From Panagrolaimus kolymaensis (Eukaryota; Nematoda; Chromadorea; Rhabditida; Panagrolaimidae), in contig JAJQJQ010000033.1 of assembly GCA_028622995.1 (NCBI GenBank), positions 1,798,001-1,862,000 on the forward strand: a stretch of 64,000 nt of DNA, given 5' to 3'. Position 1 is the stretch's first letter. Every line of letters starts with the position of its first letter. Shown here in pieces: positions 1-12,894 of the stretch. The translations under genes were made by a program, and so were the position numbers. The notes below the pieces were generated by a model, which saw only the letters and a program-made list of their open reading frames with translations, made no database searches and was not told where the DNA came from.

Positions 1-2674
1 TGCGCAAAAATTATTTGCTTTGTTGATTGAAAAAGGAAGGTTTAACATAAGAAAAGGAAACCCATTTTTTTCTTTGGTGCTTCTTTAAAATTTTTAGAAA
101 ATGCTTTTTTAGTTTTTTGTTTGGTTCAAAAACGATTAACGCCATAGGCGATGAAGAAGAAGAAAAAAAGAGAGAAAAAGAGGTGACCGAAAGCGGCGAA
201 GTGTTATTATTATTATTATTATTTGTTGGTTGGAGAAAAGCATTATGTATCCTTTCTTCCGCTTTTTATATTTCGTAAAGTTGTTTCCTTTTTTCTTCTT
301 CTTTTTTGGATGCTGACCAGAAAAAAAAAGAAAATGTTGTTTTGAAGCTTTTAAAATTGAATTGCTTGTTAGTTAAAATTGCAAATTGAGTAACTCATAT
401 AGGGAAATAAAGCAGATGTTACAATTTTTTTGTTTTATCTAAGAATGTCTAATAAGGAATAGTGAGAATTTGGTATAAAAAACGTTTTAATACGGTAGGG
501 AGAAATAAGTATTTGTAATCAATAACCGTAAACTTTTTACGAATTGATTTTTCTCATAGTTTTAATAGCTTTTTTTTCTGTAAGAGTCCAAACAATTAAA
601 ACAATTCCCGATCAACTTTGTAAAAAATCGAGGAGTTGATTTTCCACTTTTTTCTCCATGAATGTTTTACTACTTTTCTTCGTTCATTTATACTTTTTTC
701 TTTTTTCTTGCTGCTTTTTTCCTTTGCATGACAGCCAAAATGAAAAACCACCCTCGAGCACCACACAATTCGTCACAAACACTTACTTTTTTTTACCCGT
801 TGAATGAAGAGAGTAGCTCCGAACTGATCGCAAAAAAAAAATTTTGCTGGTTGAGATTTGTCCCTTTTAAAAAAAAATGTTGCTTTTAATCTTCTTTTTT
901 TTCACTCTTTCTCATTGCTTTGTTCTTCAAACATTTATCGCTTTTAAAGCCAGTTCGACGAAACATAGGAGAGAGAAAGAAAATATATAATCTATCTATC
1001 CTTAAAGATTTGCTTTCTCTTGAGCAATAGAAAAAAACTTTTGGGAAAATGCAATTTCATGCATTTTCGTACTACTGCGCAAAGTTTTTTTTGTACAAAC
1101 AATTGTTTTTTTATTCATTCATTTTTTCAAAAAAACTTTATTATTAACGATTTTTTTGCTTGATTTTTTGTCATCAGACCTTTTTTCATTATCGCGTGGT
1201 TATTAATTTTCACATCAATTGATTCAGCAAATATGCTGATGAAAACAATCCTTTGAACTTTTTCCACTCCAGTCAAGTCAATCAGGATTGAACCAGGGTT
1301 GTTTTCATTTTCTAACAGCGGCCAATTTTAATGAAATATGTCCCGCGGCTTGTCACTTTTTTTTCACCTATGTTTTAAACCAACCAATGGTTAAAAAAAA
1401 ATCAAAGGTGATGGAAGAAGGACCCAACTGTTTTCTTTCTTTCTATTTTCATTTTCTTTTCATTATTCTTGTTTTTTTCTTCTGTCATCTGTGAGATGGT
1501 GGGACATCTTTTACTTACCTATAATGGAACATAAAAACTTTTAAACCAAAAAAGAAAATTGAGTTCGTTTGCGCAATTAAAAAAAGTAAAAAATTTTTTT
1601 TGAGTAGTCTGTTATTGAATAAGAAGATGATGGAGAAAGAAAAGGATTCCGTTATACGTATGTATGTGCGTTGTTTTCATTTCGACCAGTTGTTTTTAGT
1701 AACATTTTTTTTTGAAAGCAGAAAGCTATTCATTCAGCGTCCAGCTCCCAATTTTAATATTATCATTTGCTGATAAAGTGTTAAATAATAAAATTAAGTC
1801 AAGTTGATCCTTCTTTTTTTTTACAGAAAACCATTTCTCGCTTCGTCACTTTACTTAATTTTTACTGTACAACTTACACTAGATTACCTTCCTTATTTTT
1901 CACGTTTAATCCTAACTAATATTTTTAAATGACCCGTATGTATTTACCTATTATACTGCTGCCCTTTTCTATCCTCTCAGAATCATCATTGAGTAAAGAA
2001 AATCAATTTTTATCGATGCTTTGCTTTCTTTATTGCTCGTCTCATTATCATCCTCATCGTCTTCGTCCGCATCCATTTTTAGCACCAACCGCTTTTATCC
2101 ATTTCATCGTTTCGTTGCGGTCATTTCCTTCCTTCACTTTTTTTTCATCGATGAATAAAAATTCCCTTCGCGCAATTGCGTGTCCCGTTTTCTTCCGGAG
2201 TATTGTCCTGTGAGGGTTATTTTTTTCTTTAGCAACCAAAAAATAGCCGCAATTATTTACGAGCCTTTAAGAAACGATGGCCTCTCTCTCTATCCATTCC
2301 TCCTTCATTTTGCTTTAAAAAATAATCCAATTACATTTTTCCGTTGTTGTTAAACCCAAAAAATGAGGGAAAATATTTTTGTTGAAGGTTTTTCTTCGGT
2401 GCCCTTGAAAATCTCCGTTCGAAATTAGTTTTTTTTGTACGCTAAATAAAATTACCCTAAAATATTGTTTTTTAGTTTATTGGTTGACCGCATTTTTGAA
2501 AGGCAAAGTTTAACAACGACTAAAAAATATTTTATCGCTGCTTAAAAGTGCCATTTTACAAGTTCGGGTTATTATCGGTGCCTTTTATCAAAATAGAAAA
2601 TATTTTGTGATGAAGTTTTAAAGTTTATTAATTTTAATTAGTTGTTGTGAATTTCATTTGTCTTTATTTCAATT
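1..2674. other. Gene-free upstream region
   Basis: I see no convincing coding exon here. Open frames are short, rich in Phe/Lys from T and A runs, and lack paired splice signals. The stretch holds many homopolymer tracts and a (TTA)n microsatellite near 204-223. The last few hundred bases presumably contain the promoter of the membrane-protein gene that starts at 2675, and an unpaired acceptor-like TTTAATTAG just upstream (about 2633-2641) could be its trans-splice site. A distal exon of a gene lying to the left of the window cannot be excluded. Confidence 0.5.
204..223. repeat. (TTA)n microsatellite
   Basis: About six to seven perfect TTA trinucleotide copies in non-coding DNA. It is a simple sequence repeat with no sign of function. 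Confidence 0.8.
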
Positions 2675-5570
2675 ATGGCTAGTCCAATAATTCAACAGCA
2701 TGCTCGTTGGGCGAGATTTTGCCATGCTAGTCAACTTGTGCTTTGCCTCATGTGGTTTTCTGCATGTTTATTAATGTATTGGCATGCTCCATCATTTCAA
2801 GTAAGCTTTTACTTTAAAATTAAAATCACGAAAAAATATTTTGTATCAGATGGTAAACTTCTAATATCTGAAAATCTCAAAGATTTTTTATGTCTGATTT
2901 TATTTTGGTCATTAAAAATTATACTTCTAAAAACTGATTCTCAGATTACATTCTGATCCAAAATTCGTTTAATTTTTACAATCATTTTTTATAAAAGCAC
3001 TTTTTTTTCTTTGCAAACAATGCATACCTTTCTCTTTATCAAACCATAATAAAAAAACCTGTCCGATATTATTGTTTACTTTCTTTTAAACTAATATAAA
3101 AAATTAACCTGATTTTTGTGCTTTTTACTCTCTTTTTTATTATTATTGTTTGTGTTTTTTTTCAAAATCAAATAAGAAACCTAAACTCTATTGACCATTT
3201 TTTTCATTACAATGACGCCGCTATAATGGATTTAGGAAAAAAAGTTTTTTTACGATAAAAATCCATTAGCACTTTTTCTTCTCTTTTTTGACCCCGATAA
3301 AAAAATATTTTAAGAAAAGCATTAAAAAAATAAAAAGTTGCAAACACACACAGTATTTCAGTATTTCAAAGAATAAATTAATTTTTTAGGTGGAACAATT
3401 ATATGATTGTAGATGGCATTTATCTTGTCTTTTAATCAGCGCAGGATTTGGAATTTTATTTATGAAATGTCCAAGTCCATTATTATTTGCTGGAACATTT
3501 GTAGCAGCTCAATATTCGCTAGTTTATTCATTTTTAAGTTTAGTCATTTATGGAGTTGATAGTTTAATGATAATAAATGGGCAACCAATTAATGCTAATG
3601 TAAATGCAGATTTTACACCTTACTTAAAGCTAGCCGCTGTTTTAATAGTTCTTTCTGCATTTGGACTTGGAATTTCGTTGATTTATATTCATCGATTGTA
3701 TTTAATTGGATGGGAAATGGCTGCTCCAAAAGGAATCAATAATTCAAGATCAATTCAAATTTTTTCTGCTTTACACGTGTGTTTTGCTTTATTCACAATG
3801 TATGTGGTGGAAGAATTAACCCCATTCAAAACATGGTATATCCGCGTCTATATGGTTCATGAATTTAGTTGTTCATTACTTTCCCTTTCACTCGCAGTTT
3901 TACAAATCACTGCTTTGGTTCATTCTAATTCAATTATGCTTAAAGCAATTTTTATTGCAAACCTTTGTCAATTTGTTCAAGAACTTCATATCGGAACCAC
4001 AGCATTTTACACAGCTTTTTATATTAGAAAACTAGTATCCGCTGCACAAATAACTGATTTTTTCTTTCGTCAAATTATAATTATTTTAAATCTTTTGGCA
4101 CATTTATGTCGAATGGCCATGTGCGCTTCAACTGCATGGATCATAGCTCCAGTAATATGGGAATCAATTATAAATCTTCGAGTTCAACGTAAAGTTGATC
4201 GCAATCGTCTCACGGCCAATCAAGATCTTGCAATGGCGATGGCGAAAGAGAATCGATGGCTTCTAATGATTGCTGCATGGGTTGCTGTAATAGCTGTGGG
4301 GCATTTTGCTTTGAATATGACATATGTAATCCTTGATTCTATTATGGAAGCTCTCGTAATTGCTGCAGGAACTTCATTCCTATTTTCTATTTTAGTTTTT
4401 ATATCAATTATTATTTATCTTCGAAAACGATATCGGTTAGCTCTAATTTTTGGAGCTTATTGCACTTTGAATCTTTTTATTTCGGCTTCATTACTTGTCG
4501 CAAGTTTTATTCAAGATATTATTTTTGGACAAAAAGGACCTAAACCTAAATATACTCTTCTATACATAGCTGATATAAGTTTAGCAATTATTACGGTAAT
4601 TGTTTCAACACAAGTTTTAAAATTCTGTACACGAACTTTGTTGGAAACTTATACTTTAACAAAGCAACCAACAGCCGTAACCAAAGCTGTGAGAATTTTG
4701 CGTCATATTGGATTATTTAGTTTACTTACAGTTGGTTTGGAATTTGTTCTTTTATTAGAGGTAAAATACTTTGTTGTTTTTTTTTTGGAATTTCTTAAAC
4801 AACGTTATTTTTTTAGTTGAGAATCGAAGCAATGGCGGCACATTTGAGTATGACCAGTAGCATTCATGATTGGTTAATTACAGCTGTTCAAAGTTTATTC
4901 CTTTATTGGGTGACCAAATACGAAAGATATCAATGCACATTGTTAATTTTAATTTTTCAAGTAAAAACTTTAAATTTAGTTTTAGGATAAAAAAATAAAG
5001 AATTTTTAGCTGGCAAATGTTTCACTTGTCACGTTGGATTTGCTTGCACAACAAACTGATTTAATTCAAATGCTTATCACTATTTTATTCCAACATGGTG
5101 AAATGGCTTCCAAACTTAAAACTACAATACCTTCATTTCCCATTGATCATTTTATTATTATTTTGGTAAACCTCCTTTGCTTATAAAAATCACGATAAAT
5201 CTGATTTAAATTTGTTTTGTAGATTCTTCATTTCCTTCAAATTGCTCAATGGTTTTTGACAGTATTTGCTCTTGCAATTTCAATTTATATTATCGATAAT
5301 GTTGTTCAAGATGATAGCGTCAAATCCAACGATAATCATGAAATATCAATTCTTGGTATGGATATTGGTAGCGCTGAAGCTGGTCCTTCCACATCCAATA
5401 AGCAGCCTCATCAACCACGACAACAATCAAATGGAACTCATTCATTTGAAAATACTCTATTCAATAATCCACTTGCAATGAGTCGTTTACCTAATCTTGA
5501 AAAAGAAGATGGAACAGAAATGGAAGATATTACGGTTGATGTTCCATTAGATGACCCAAAAAAGCCTTAA
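2675..5570 (+). CDS. Unrecognised polytopic membrane protein (714 aa)
   Basis: Five exons join in phase: 2675-2800, 3390-4760, 4817-4960, 5010-5165, 5223-5570. They give about 714 residues. I do not recognise the family. The protein is almost entirely hydrophobic segments, roughly a dozen or more predicted membrane helices, with short polar loops, for example the basic loop around VQRKVDRNRLTANQD. It ends in a hydrophilic tail of about 100 residues with acidic and Gln/Pro/Ser-rich parts. The first exon encodes the start of the first helix and is followed by a 589-bp intron; the remaining introns are about 50 bp. Exon 2 is unusually long (1371 bp). AATAAA lies at 5646-5651, after the TAA stop. 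The ABCG gene converges on it from the other strand, about 310 bp away. Inferred: an integral membrane protein of transporter-like or receptor-like size; no function is assigned. Confidence 0.85.
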
Positions 5571-5880
5571 GAAAATTAAAGGAAAAAGAAAATAAGGGTT
5601 AAATCACTCAAATCCAAAATAAAACTAGTCCGGGTGCAATTCAACAATAAATGCTTTTCAAGAAAATTATGTAAAAATGAAATTTGTTAATAATCAGTTT
5701 TTTATATAGAAAATGATGACAATAAAAAAAAGTTAATAATTTCTTAGCAATTCACAGTATCCCATTTTGTAGCAGGTATCACCAATTAGTTTTCATCTCA
5801 ATTAATTTTTTTCAATCAAAAGTAAAAAAAACATTTATTGTATCTAGTGACAAAACAAAAATCAAATTAAAATTCATAAA

Positions 5881-8100
5881 TTAGCGATTTCTACGAACTC
5901 TGATATTCAATCCAATATAACCAATAATGTAAAAGGAGATGGTAAATGCAAACATAGCAATGATGTCAAACCAAAATGAATTTGGGTCGAAAGCAAATTT
6001 TTTTAAAACTTCATCAGCATTTGAATATGGTGTATTATCAAAAGTGGTACCATTAACTTTTTTCCATTGATTAATTGTCATTGCTTCGAAACCAAACCTA
6101 ATAATGTATAAATATATCAAATTGTAACAAGAAATCATTGTATAAAACGAAAACACAACCAGTTATCGCTTTTTATTCTAAAAATATTAGAGGCTTACTT
6201 GAACCAACTCAAATATTGAGTCCAACTAATCCAAGGTGGAAGTGCATCAACATTGGCATAAAGGCCACCGGTAAGAGACAAAACAGTTAAAACTGGACCA
6301 GCAATTGAAATGGCAACGGCATATGATGGACTAACGGTGGAAAGCATCACCCCAAATGCTGCAGCGGATTGTTCGACGAGGATTCCAATACAAATATGAA
6401 CAACGAATGCCCAAAAATTTGGTGCAAGTCCAATCATCCAATAAGCAAGTGTCAACATAAAAACTCCATCAAGTATAAAAATAGGCAGATATGAAATCAC
6501 ACGAGCGATAAAATAAGCAGAAACATCATATAATCCATCAAAATGTTCTCGAACAAGAAGAGGGAAATCGTTTGGCATAAAAGTAAGGATTCCAAAAAGA
6601 GTAGAATAGGTTAACTGAAGAATAATAACAAATATTTTGGAGGATCTTAAAGAAATTTACAATAACTCACTTCTCCAACAAGGTAAAATAAAGCTCCATT
6701 GACGTTTTGAATACCATAATCTTTTTTATCCAAAGTATGGAAGTACAATAATCCGACGAATAATCCCATAACAAATTTTTGAATTAATTTTGCACGAGCC
6801 AACCCGGGATTTCTTTTGTTATCGATGACAAATCTTCGAAGAAGTAGCCTTACTTGCGAGAACCAAGAAGCACCTCGATGTGATATTTTCACCCATTCTT
6901 CAGCTCCACGACCATTGAAACTTTTGAGATCTTTATATATTTCTCTTGTTTGAGGGGATTCGGTAAAAGCTTTAGTAACTTTGTGAACTCGTTCAAGAGC
7001 GACTTCTTCGTTGCCATTTTGGCGATCAATTGCGAGCATATCAATGATGAAATCAGCTGGATTGTAATCATCGGGACAAACAAAGCCCAAAGAATCAAAG
7101 AACGGTAATACATCGTGTGGGGTTCCAAAGTAAGCTAATTGGCCATCGCCAAGGAATATTATCTACAATGAGCGATGTTAAATATGTATGTAAGTTTTTT
7201 ATATTCCTAAAGCTATCACAAAAATCCAAAGATAATTAAAACAAACTTTGTCAAGGGCATTGAAAATGTTGGATGAAGGTTGGTGTATTGTGCAAACAAT
7301 AGTGCGACCGTCTTTGGCTAACTTTTTCAAAGTATTCATTAAAGCTTGAGCCAAATGGGAATCTAACCCTGTAGTAGGTTCATCAAGGAAGAGAATGGAT
7401 GGATTGTCTAACAATACGCTTGCAACCATAAGTCTCTTAGCTTCACCACCTAAAAACCCATAGTTTCTTATATTTTTAAAGGAGTATACTAACCTGAAAT
7501 ACCCTTTTTAATCCCACTCAAACCAATAATCGAATCCCGGCATTTTGTTAACCCAAGTTCATCCATAACTTCAATAACGCGTCTATTAATATCGCGAGAA
7601 GGAAGACCAGCAAGTCGTAATCCTGCTTGAATCATTAAATGTTCATAAACTGTCAAAGTTGGCATAAACATTTCATCTTGCTGAACATAACCACTAACAT
7701 CACCTATTTTGACGTCCAAGGAACCACCAACAATAATTTCACCCGATACATTTAACCCTTTCAAATTCCTCCCCATCAATGAATTCAATAATGTTGTTTT
7801 TCCAGCTCCACTAAAAGATTCATGAAGGTTAAAAGTGAGAAAAATAAACTAAAGCTACCTTGCGCCCATTAATGCAACAACTTCTTTTGGTAAAGCTTTT
7901 CCATTAATATTATTAAGGATTACATTATGAGTTGGTTTTTCACGTGTAACACAAATATTATGCCATGCCAAAGTCATTGGGGTAACTTCATGAAGAAATC
8001 CTTTTGAAGAATAATGTATAGATTTCGATGAGCTTTCTTTACTTGCTCTGTTTGGAAGAAGAGCATCTTTTTCCTCACTTAGACGGCTCGATGGTGACAT
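5881..8100 (-). CDS. ABCG-family half-transporter (white-like)
   Basis: Six exons on the minus strand join in phase: 8100-7859, 7810-7494, 7449-7247, 7162-6671, 6614-6199, 6097-5881. They give 628 residues, the normal size of an ABCG half-transporter. The nucleotide-binding domain comes first: Walker A GASGAGKTT at 79-87, signature ISGGE at 185-189, Walker B ILFLDEP at about 205-211, and the switch His in TIHQPS at 242. The C-terminal half carries the ABCG membrane region, with REHFDGLYDVSAYF and the FGFEAMTINQW segment before the last helix. Family members are homo- or heterodimers that move lipids, sterols or small hydrophobic molecules, or pigment precursors in insects. All ATPase motifs look intact. 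The start is the ATG at 8100; in-frame codons upstream include no ATG near it. The substrate cannot be told from sequence. Confidence 0.95.
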
Positions 8101-11090
8101 ATTTATTTGAAGAATATGTAACAATAAAATAATGTTAAACTAAAGCAATGAATAATATAGTTGGACCACCATTCAATTCTCCCGCATTTTTCTTATCAGT
8201 TTAGGTCAAATTTTATCGAGGAAAAAAGATAAAGATTTTTCAAATCATAAACCATTGGGATGTCAACTAACGATATGAAGATGTCCCGCAAAAAAGTTTT
8301 ATCCCCAAAATAAAAAAATATTACCTTTAGTCAACCGCAACATCATATGATAAAGTTTAACAAAGATCACACACATGAATACCTAGCTGTTGCTTGTTTC
8401 TTGCTTTCAGTTTATGTACAATATGAATATTACTCAATTTTGCATATTTGGGAAAACAAAAGGATCTACCAAATATTTCAAGTTCATCTGGACATGAAAG
8501 TATTGCACCGCTAATGTTTTAAATTGTTCTCTTTTTATAGATTTTAAAATATTCAATGGTAACCAAAGGCTATTACTTCTATTTTTAATGGAAAAATGTA
8601 TTCGTAATAAAAAAAAAATTCAGTTATTACAGTAATTTCCGACTACAATTTCACAGAGAGAAGATTTAATAATTTTCTACCTTCTCTGCATTATTTGTGA
8701 CTAAAATTTGTGATGATACATTTTTTTATTTTGTATCAAGAGCGAATGCTTATATCGGTAGAAAATTATGATTCATGGAACAGAGGCAAAACCATCCAAT
8801 TTTCTTTTTTAAATTTTGTATAAAAAAGAAACCTTTAAAATATCGTAGCTCTAATTTTTTTGGCAATTTTTTTAACCCATGTGAGAAAATAGAGTCCAAT
8901 TGCTTATTTTCCTGCAGTCAATGACGGCCACCATGAAATTAGCCCAATTCAACGATGAGAAAATAAGCCAAAAATTCCACATTATAATAATGAGACGATG
9001 ATGATGGTTCTTTCTCCTCTTATTTTTTTTTTCAGCCGATAACTCTTTTTTATTTTTAACACATTGATTAGAAACAAAACAACAACCAACAACCACCACC
9101 ACACCCTCTCATCTTTCTCCCATTTTTTCTTTTTCATTTTTGTTCTAATATTTTCAATCAAAAAACTTTGGAATATCAACATACATAGAAACAAAAAAAG
9201 AAAGAAACGATTTATGCTTTTTAATGGCGGAAATTGCTTCCTTTTTTCTAGCTTTTCTCTATTCTTTTTTTTTGTTCGTTAAAAATGTATGAATTTTTTT
9301 TCAACGTTTGTTTTATTTTCTTGGAGCATGCATGGCAACAAAAAGACAATGTTACTTTTTTTTCTTTTTCATGTTATTTTGTTGCAATTTATCTTTTCAA
9401 ATATGCCACTAAAATTGTTGCTTTCCGCTATGAATGAAATGCGCTCGATAGTATTTGTTACCATTTAAAAAAAAGAAGCACATTGTGGAATTTTATGGTT
9501 TTGTTTTTAAGTTAAAATGACATTATTTTGTTTTCCCTTAACGCAAACATTCCTTCATATTTTTTACTTCTCATTTTTTGGCTTCCACTACCAACTAAAG
9601 GATTTCCAAGGCAATTTTTTAGTCTCCAACATCAGCAACTAAAAAAAGTATATTTCACTAAATGGGAAATTTGATCCATTATTTGTCACTCCAATTGACT
9701 ACTATTTTATTTTTTCTCTGCTTTTTTTTCAAATAAACATTTTTTGTTTTTTGCTTTTGAAAAAAATTGATTCATCGCTTTTTTGGTAACCTTAAAATAC
9801 TTTAAAGAAAATGCGTTTATTAAAAAGCAACACAAAGAATTCTAAAATCGCGAAGAAAAAAAAAAATTACAAATTTATCGGGTTTTAAATTCATCTTCTT
9901 CATTTCCTTAGAAAGTTCTTCTTTCCAATTTCAAAAACTTTTTACCCCCCTTTTTTGTGCCCTCGAAATTCAATTCCACAGAAAAAATCTTCCTTTTTAT
10001 GTGTTCTTTTTTTAAAACGCAAAAAAAAGTAAATTTTATGAATTTGCAAGGAAAAAAGAAGCATTCAAAATGAAAAATGGCATCCTCCATTTTTCTTGCT
10101 TCTTCTTTTTCTTCTTCAAAAGCAAAAAACGACAAAAACCATATTTTTGAAAAATATCTTGCGCTACTTGAGTGCTTTCACTTAAGTACAACGACGGCGA
10201 GAAAAGAAATGTATTGAATTGAATTGTAAATGAATGAGAAAATCTTTATGTAATTACACTGTTTTCAGGCATGGAGACATCCATTCTTGGTATATTTAAA
10301 AAATTGTTTTAAAATTATATTTGAAGTCTACAACATTTTGCGGTTATTTCCTTAGAAAAAAATAAAGAAGAAAAGAACGAAGCCGTGAAAAGAATGAAAA
10401 GGTAAGAAGATGGAGAAACTGCGTGTAAGCTCTTTGTAAAATAAATGACGTAAAAAAAGAACAACTAAAATAAAGGTCACTCTTCAATAGTTAGTTTTGT
10501 TTTTGAAGATGAAAGAAAAAAGACGAACAAAAAAACCCGTCTAAATATTTTTTTGAACATAAAAAGTTTTAAAAATTTTTTTGGAAAAATACGTTGTTAG
10601 TTTCTTCCCGCTCAGAATATTTTGCCAAATACATGAAACATGTTTTTAACATTTTTTTGTTGTTGGAAACTTGCATAAACTTTTTATCTATCCGTTATTT
10701 TAATCTTCTATTAAAAAATATTTCATATCCTTTTTTAAGAACTATAATCTAACGCTATTAACCTAAAATCGTACTTTCTGTCAGAGTGCTTTATTTGATC
10801 TAAAAAAACTTCTGATTTTTTTTTTGACGGGGGCGGATTCGCATTATCCCATATTCGGTATTTTTCTTCATCCGGTTTATCCCACTTTAAAATAAAATAA
10901 AGAAAAAAGAAGTGTATTTGTTGAAAATAAAGTTAGTCAATACATTTGTTTTTAGCGCTTATGATCCGTATTCAAATTTCATAACACCTCATTCCCCTGT
11001 TATTGAAAAATATTCGGATGCTTGCAGCAATCTGGTAAAAAAACGTTAAATAAAATTCACGCAATAATATTTAGGTTCAAATTTCAGCAA
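8101..11090. other. Intergenic region between divergent ABCG and GnT-I genes
   Basis: About 3 kb of AT-rich DNA with many T runs and no exon I can support. It presumably holds the promoters of the ABCG gene (leftward) and the GnT-I gene (rightward). It contains one perfect 11-bp ATTACAGTAAT palindrome at 8626-8636, a motif that recurs in other non-coding parts of the window. The right end is a likely outron: an unpaired TTTCAG acceptor lies 3 bases before the GnT-I start codon. Confidence 0.5.
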
Positions 11091-12894
11091 ATGCTTCCAA
11101 GAAAATGGCGAAGAATGTTTTGGTCCACCAAATCTTCTAAAAAATTTACAATTATTATTGGTATCGGCTTGCTGATTTTGTTTTTATGGGCTTGTAACAA
11201 TTTTTCTTTTTCAAGTCATTCATTGAACCAGGTAATTTTAATTTTCTTAGTTTTAAACTTTTATTGATAATTTTCAGATGTTAACCGATAGAAAGCTGTT
11301 ACAGAATGAAAATAAGGTAACACATGTGTTTGTTCCGCATCCACACCCTATTGTTAGAGATGTAATAGTTTTTTTTCTTCATTTGTCTAATATTCCATTG
11401 CTAACTTTAACATTTTAGGTAAAAATACGAGATGACATCAAAACATCTGAAGATAAAGAATCAAAAATAGCCATATTGGTTATGTCAGCAACTCGACCGG
11501 CTGCAATCAAAAATCATCTCGAGCAACTTCTCAAATATCGTCCTAATCCTGAGAAATTTCCTATTTTTGTTAGTCAAGATGGTGATAATGATGGTGTTAC
11601 GAATACAATTAAAGAATTTGTTAATGAAGATAATCGGGTTTATTTTATTCATGTTTGTTTCTTTACTTTTAGTGAATTGTATTACCATATCCTGTATTTT
11701 TAGCACAAAGAAAGAACGGGTCTTGATTCTCCTATTCGTAAAGTAGCTAAGAATTATTTCTTCATTGCTCAACATTATAAATTTGCTCTTGATAAAGTTT
11801 TCAATGAATATGGGTATAAAACCGTTATTATCACCGAAGGTTTGTTTATATTCTCTTTCCTTCCATTTATAAACCACAATATTTTTAGACGATCTTGATT
11901 TATCGCAAGACTTTTTCTCGTACTTTGAATCAACAAAACATCTCTTATATGATGATTCATCTATTTGGTGCATTTCAGCATGGAATGATAATGGAGCTTC
12001 AGAACTCGTCGACCAAGAAAGAAGTGGAACTTTGTATCGAACTGATTTTTTCCCTGGTTTAGGCTGGATGTTGACTTCAAAAACTTGGGAGGAATTGAGT
12101 TCAATTTGGCCTCTAGCTTATTGGGATGATTGGCTTCGAAGACAAGATATTCGAAAGAATCGAGTTTGCATTAGACCTGAAGTATCTAGAACTGTTCATA
12201 ATATGAAACTTGCTGGAAGAGGTTCAAGCAAGTGAGTAGAATTTTTAAAATTTTTCTTATCGATAATGGTAAATTTTCAGCGGCCTTTATAAGAAGTTCT
12301 TATCTTCTATTGGTTTACCATCAAATCCTGTCGACTTTTCTCTTGTTGATGTAAATCGTTTGAAAAAAGATAATTACGATCCATTCTTTCAAAAACAAAT
12401 TGTTGAAGCCAAATCCATTTCAATTGATGATCTTATTTCACAACGTTCTACTCTTTCCAAAGAAATTTCATATCGGGTTATTTACAAAAATCCTCGAGAA
12501 TATCGGCAAATTGCAAAAGCTTTTAATTTAATGAACGATATTCGATCAGGTATGGCTCGTACAGGATATTATGGTATTGTTCCATTTATGGTTAATGGTG
12601 CTCGAGTTTATGCTGTTCATGGAAGTCTTGATTTATCAAAATCTTTTGGAGCATTTGAAAGTTCAACTCTTTATCACCAAGACTGGGATTTTATGTCAAG
12701 ATATTTGGACTTTGCAGATATGTACTGTAAACCTGGAAAGTAAGTTTATGCCATTCTTTTTGATAACACAATTGATGCTATTATTTAGATGGCGAGGAAA
12801 ATGTGATCCACATGATGAAGAAATGATTGAATGGTTCCGTAAAAGAAATCAAATGAAACGTCTCAAAAGCTGGGGTGAAATGATTGTTATTTAA
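11091..12894 (+). CDS. Alpha-1,3-mannosyl-glycoprotein beta-1,2-GlcNAc transferase (GnT-I, GT13)
   Basis: Seven exons join in phase: 11091-11231, 11278-11361, 11419-11652, 11704-11839, 11889-12231, 12281-12739, 12789-12894. They give 500 residues. The protein is type II: a short basic tail, then a membrane anchor at about 20-37 ([16 protein letters not shown]), then a luminal stem and catalytic domain. The GT13 hallmarks are visible: the start of the Rossmann-like domain with [10 protein letters not shown], the metal/nucleotide-sugar motif EDDLD at 198-202, FFPGLGWML and YWDDWLR. GnT-I adds GlcNAc to Man5GlcNAc2 in the medial Golgi and opens the way to paucimannose, hybrid and complex N-glycans; C. 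elegans has three paralogs (gly-12, gly-13, gly-14), and I cannot say which is closest. An unpaired acceptor TTTCAG ends at 11087, giving a very short 5' leader as in SL trans-spliced mRNAs. AATAAA lies at 13015-13020. Confidence 0.95.

Noticed and set aside
11022..11090. Upstream extension of GnT-I before ATG 11091
   Set aside because: The frame upstream contains no ATG and is interrupted by a trans-splice-like acceptor ending 3 bases before 11091; the basic tail plus anchor from 11091 is a normal type II start.
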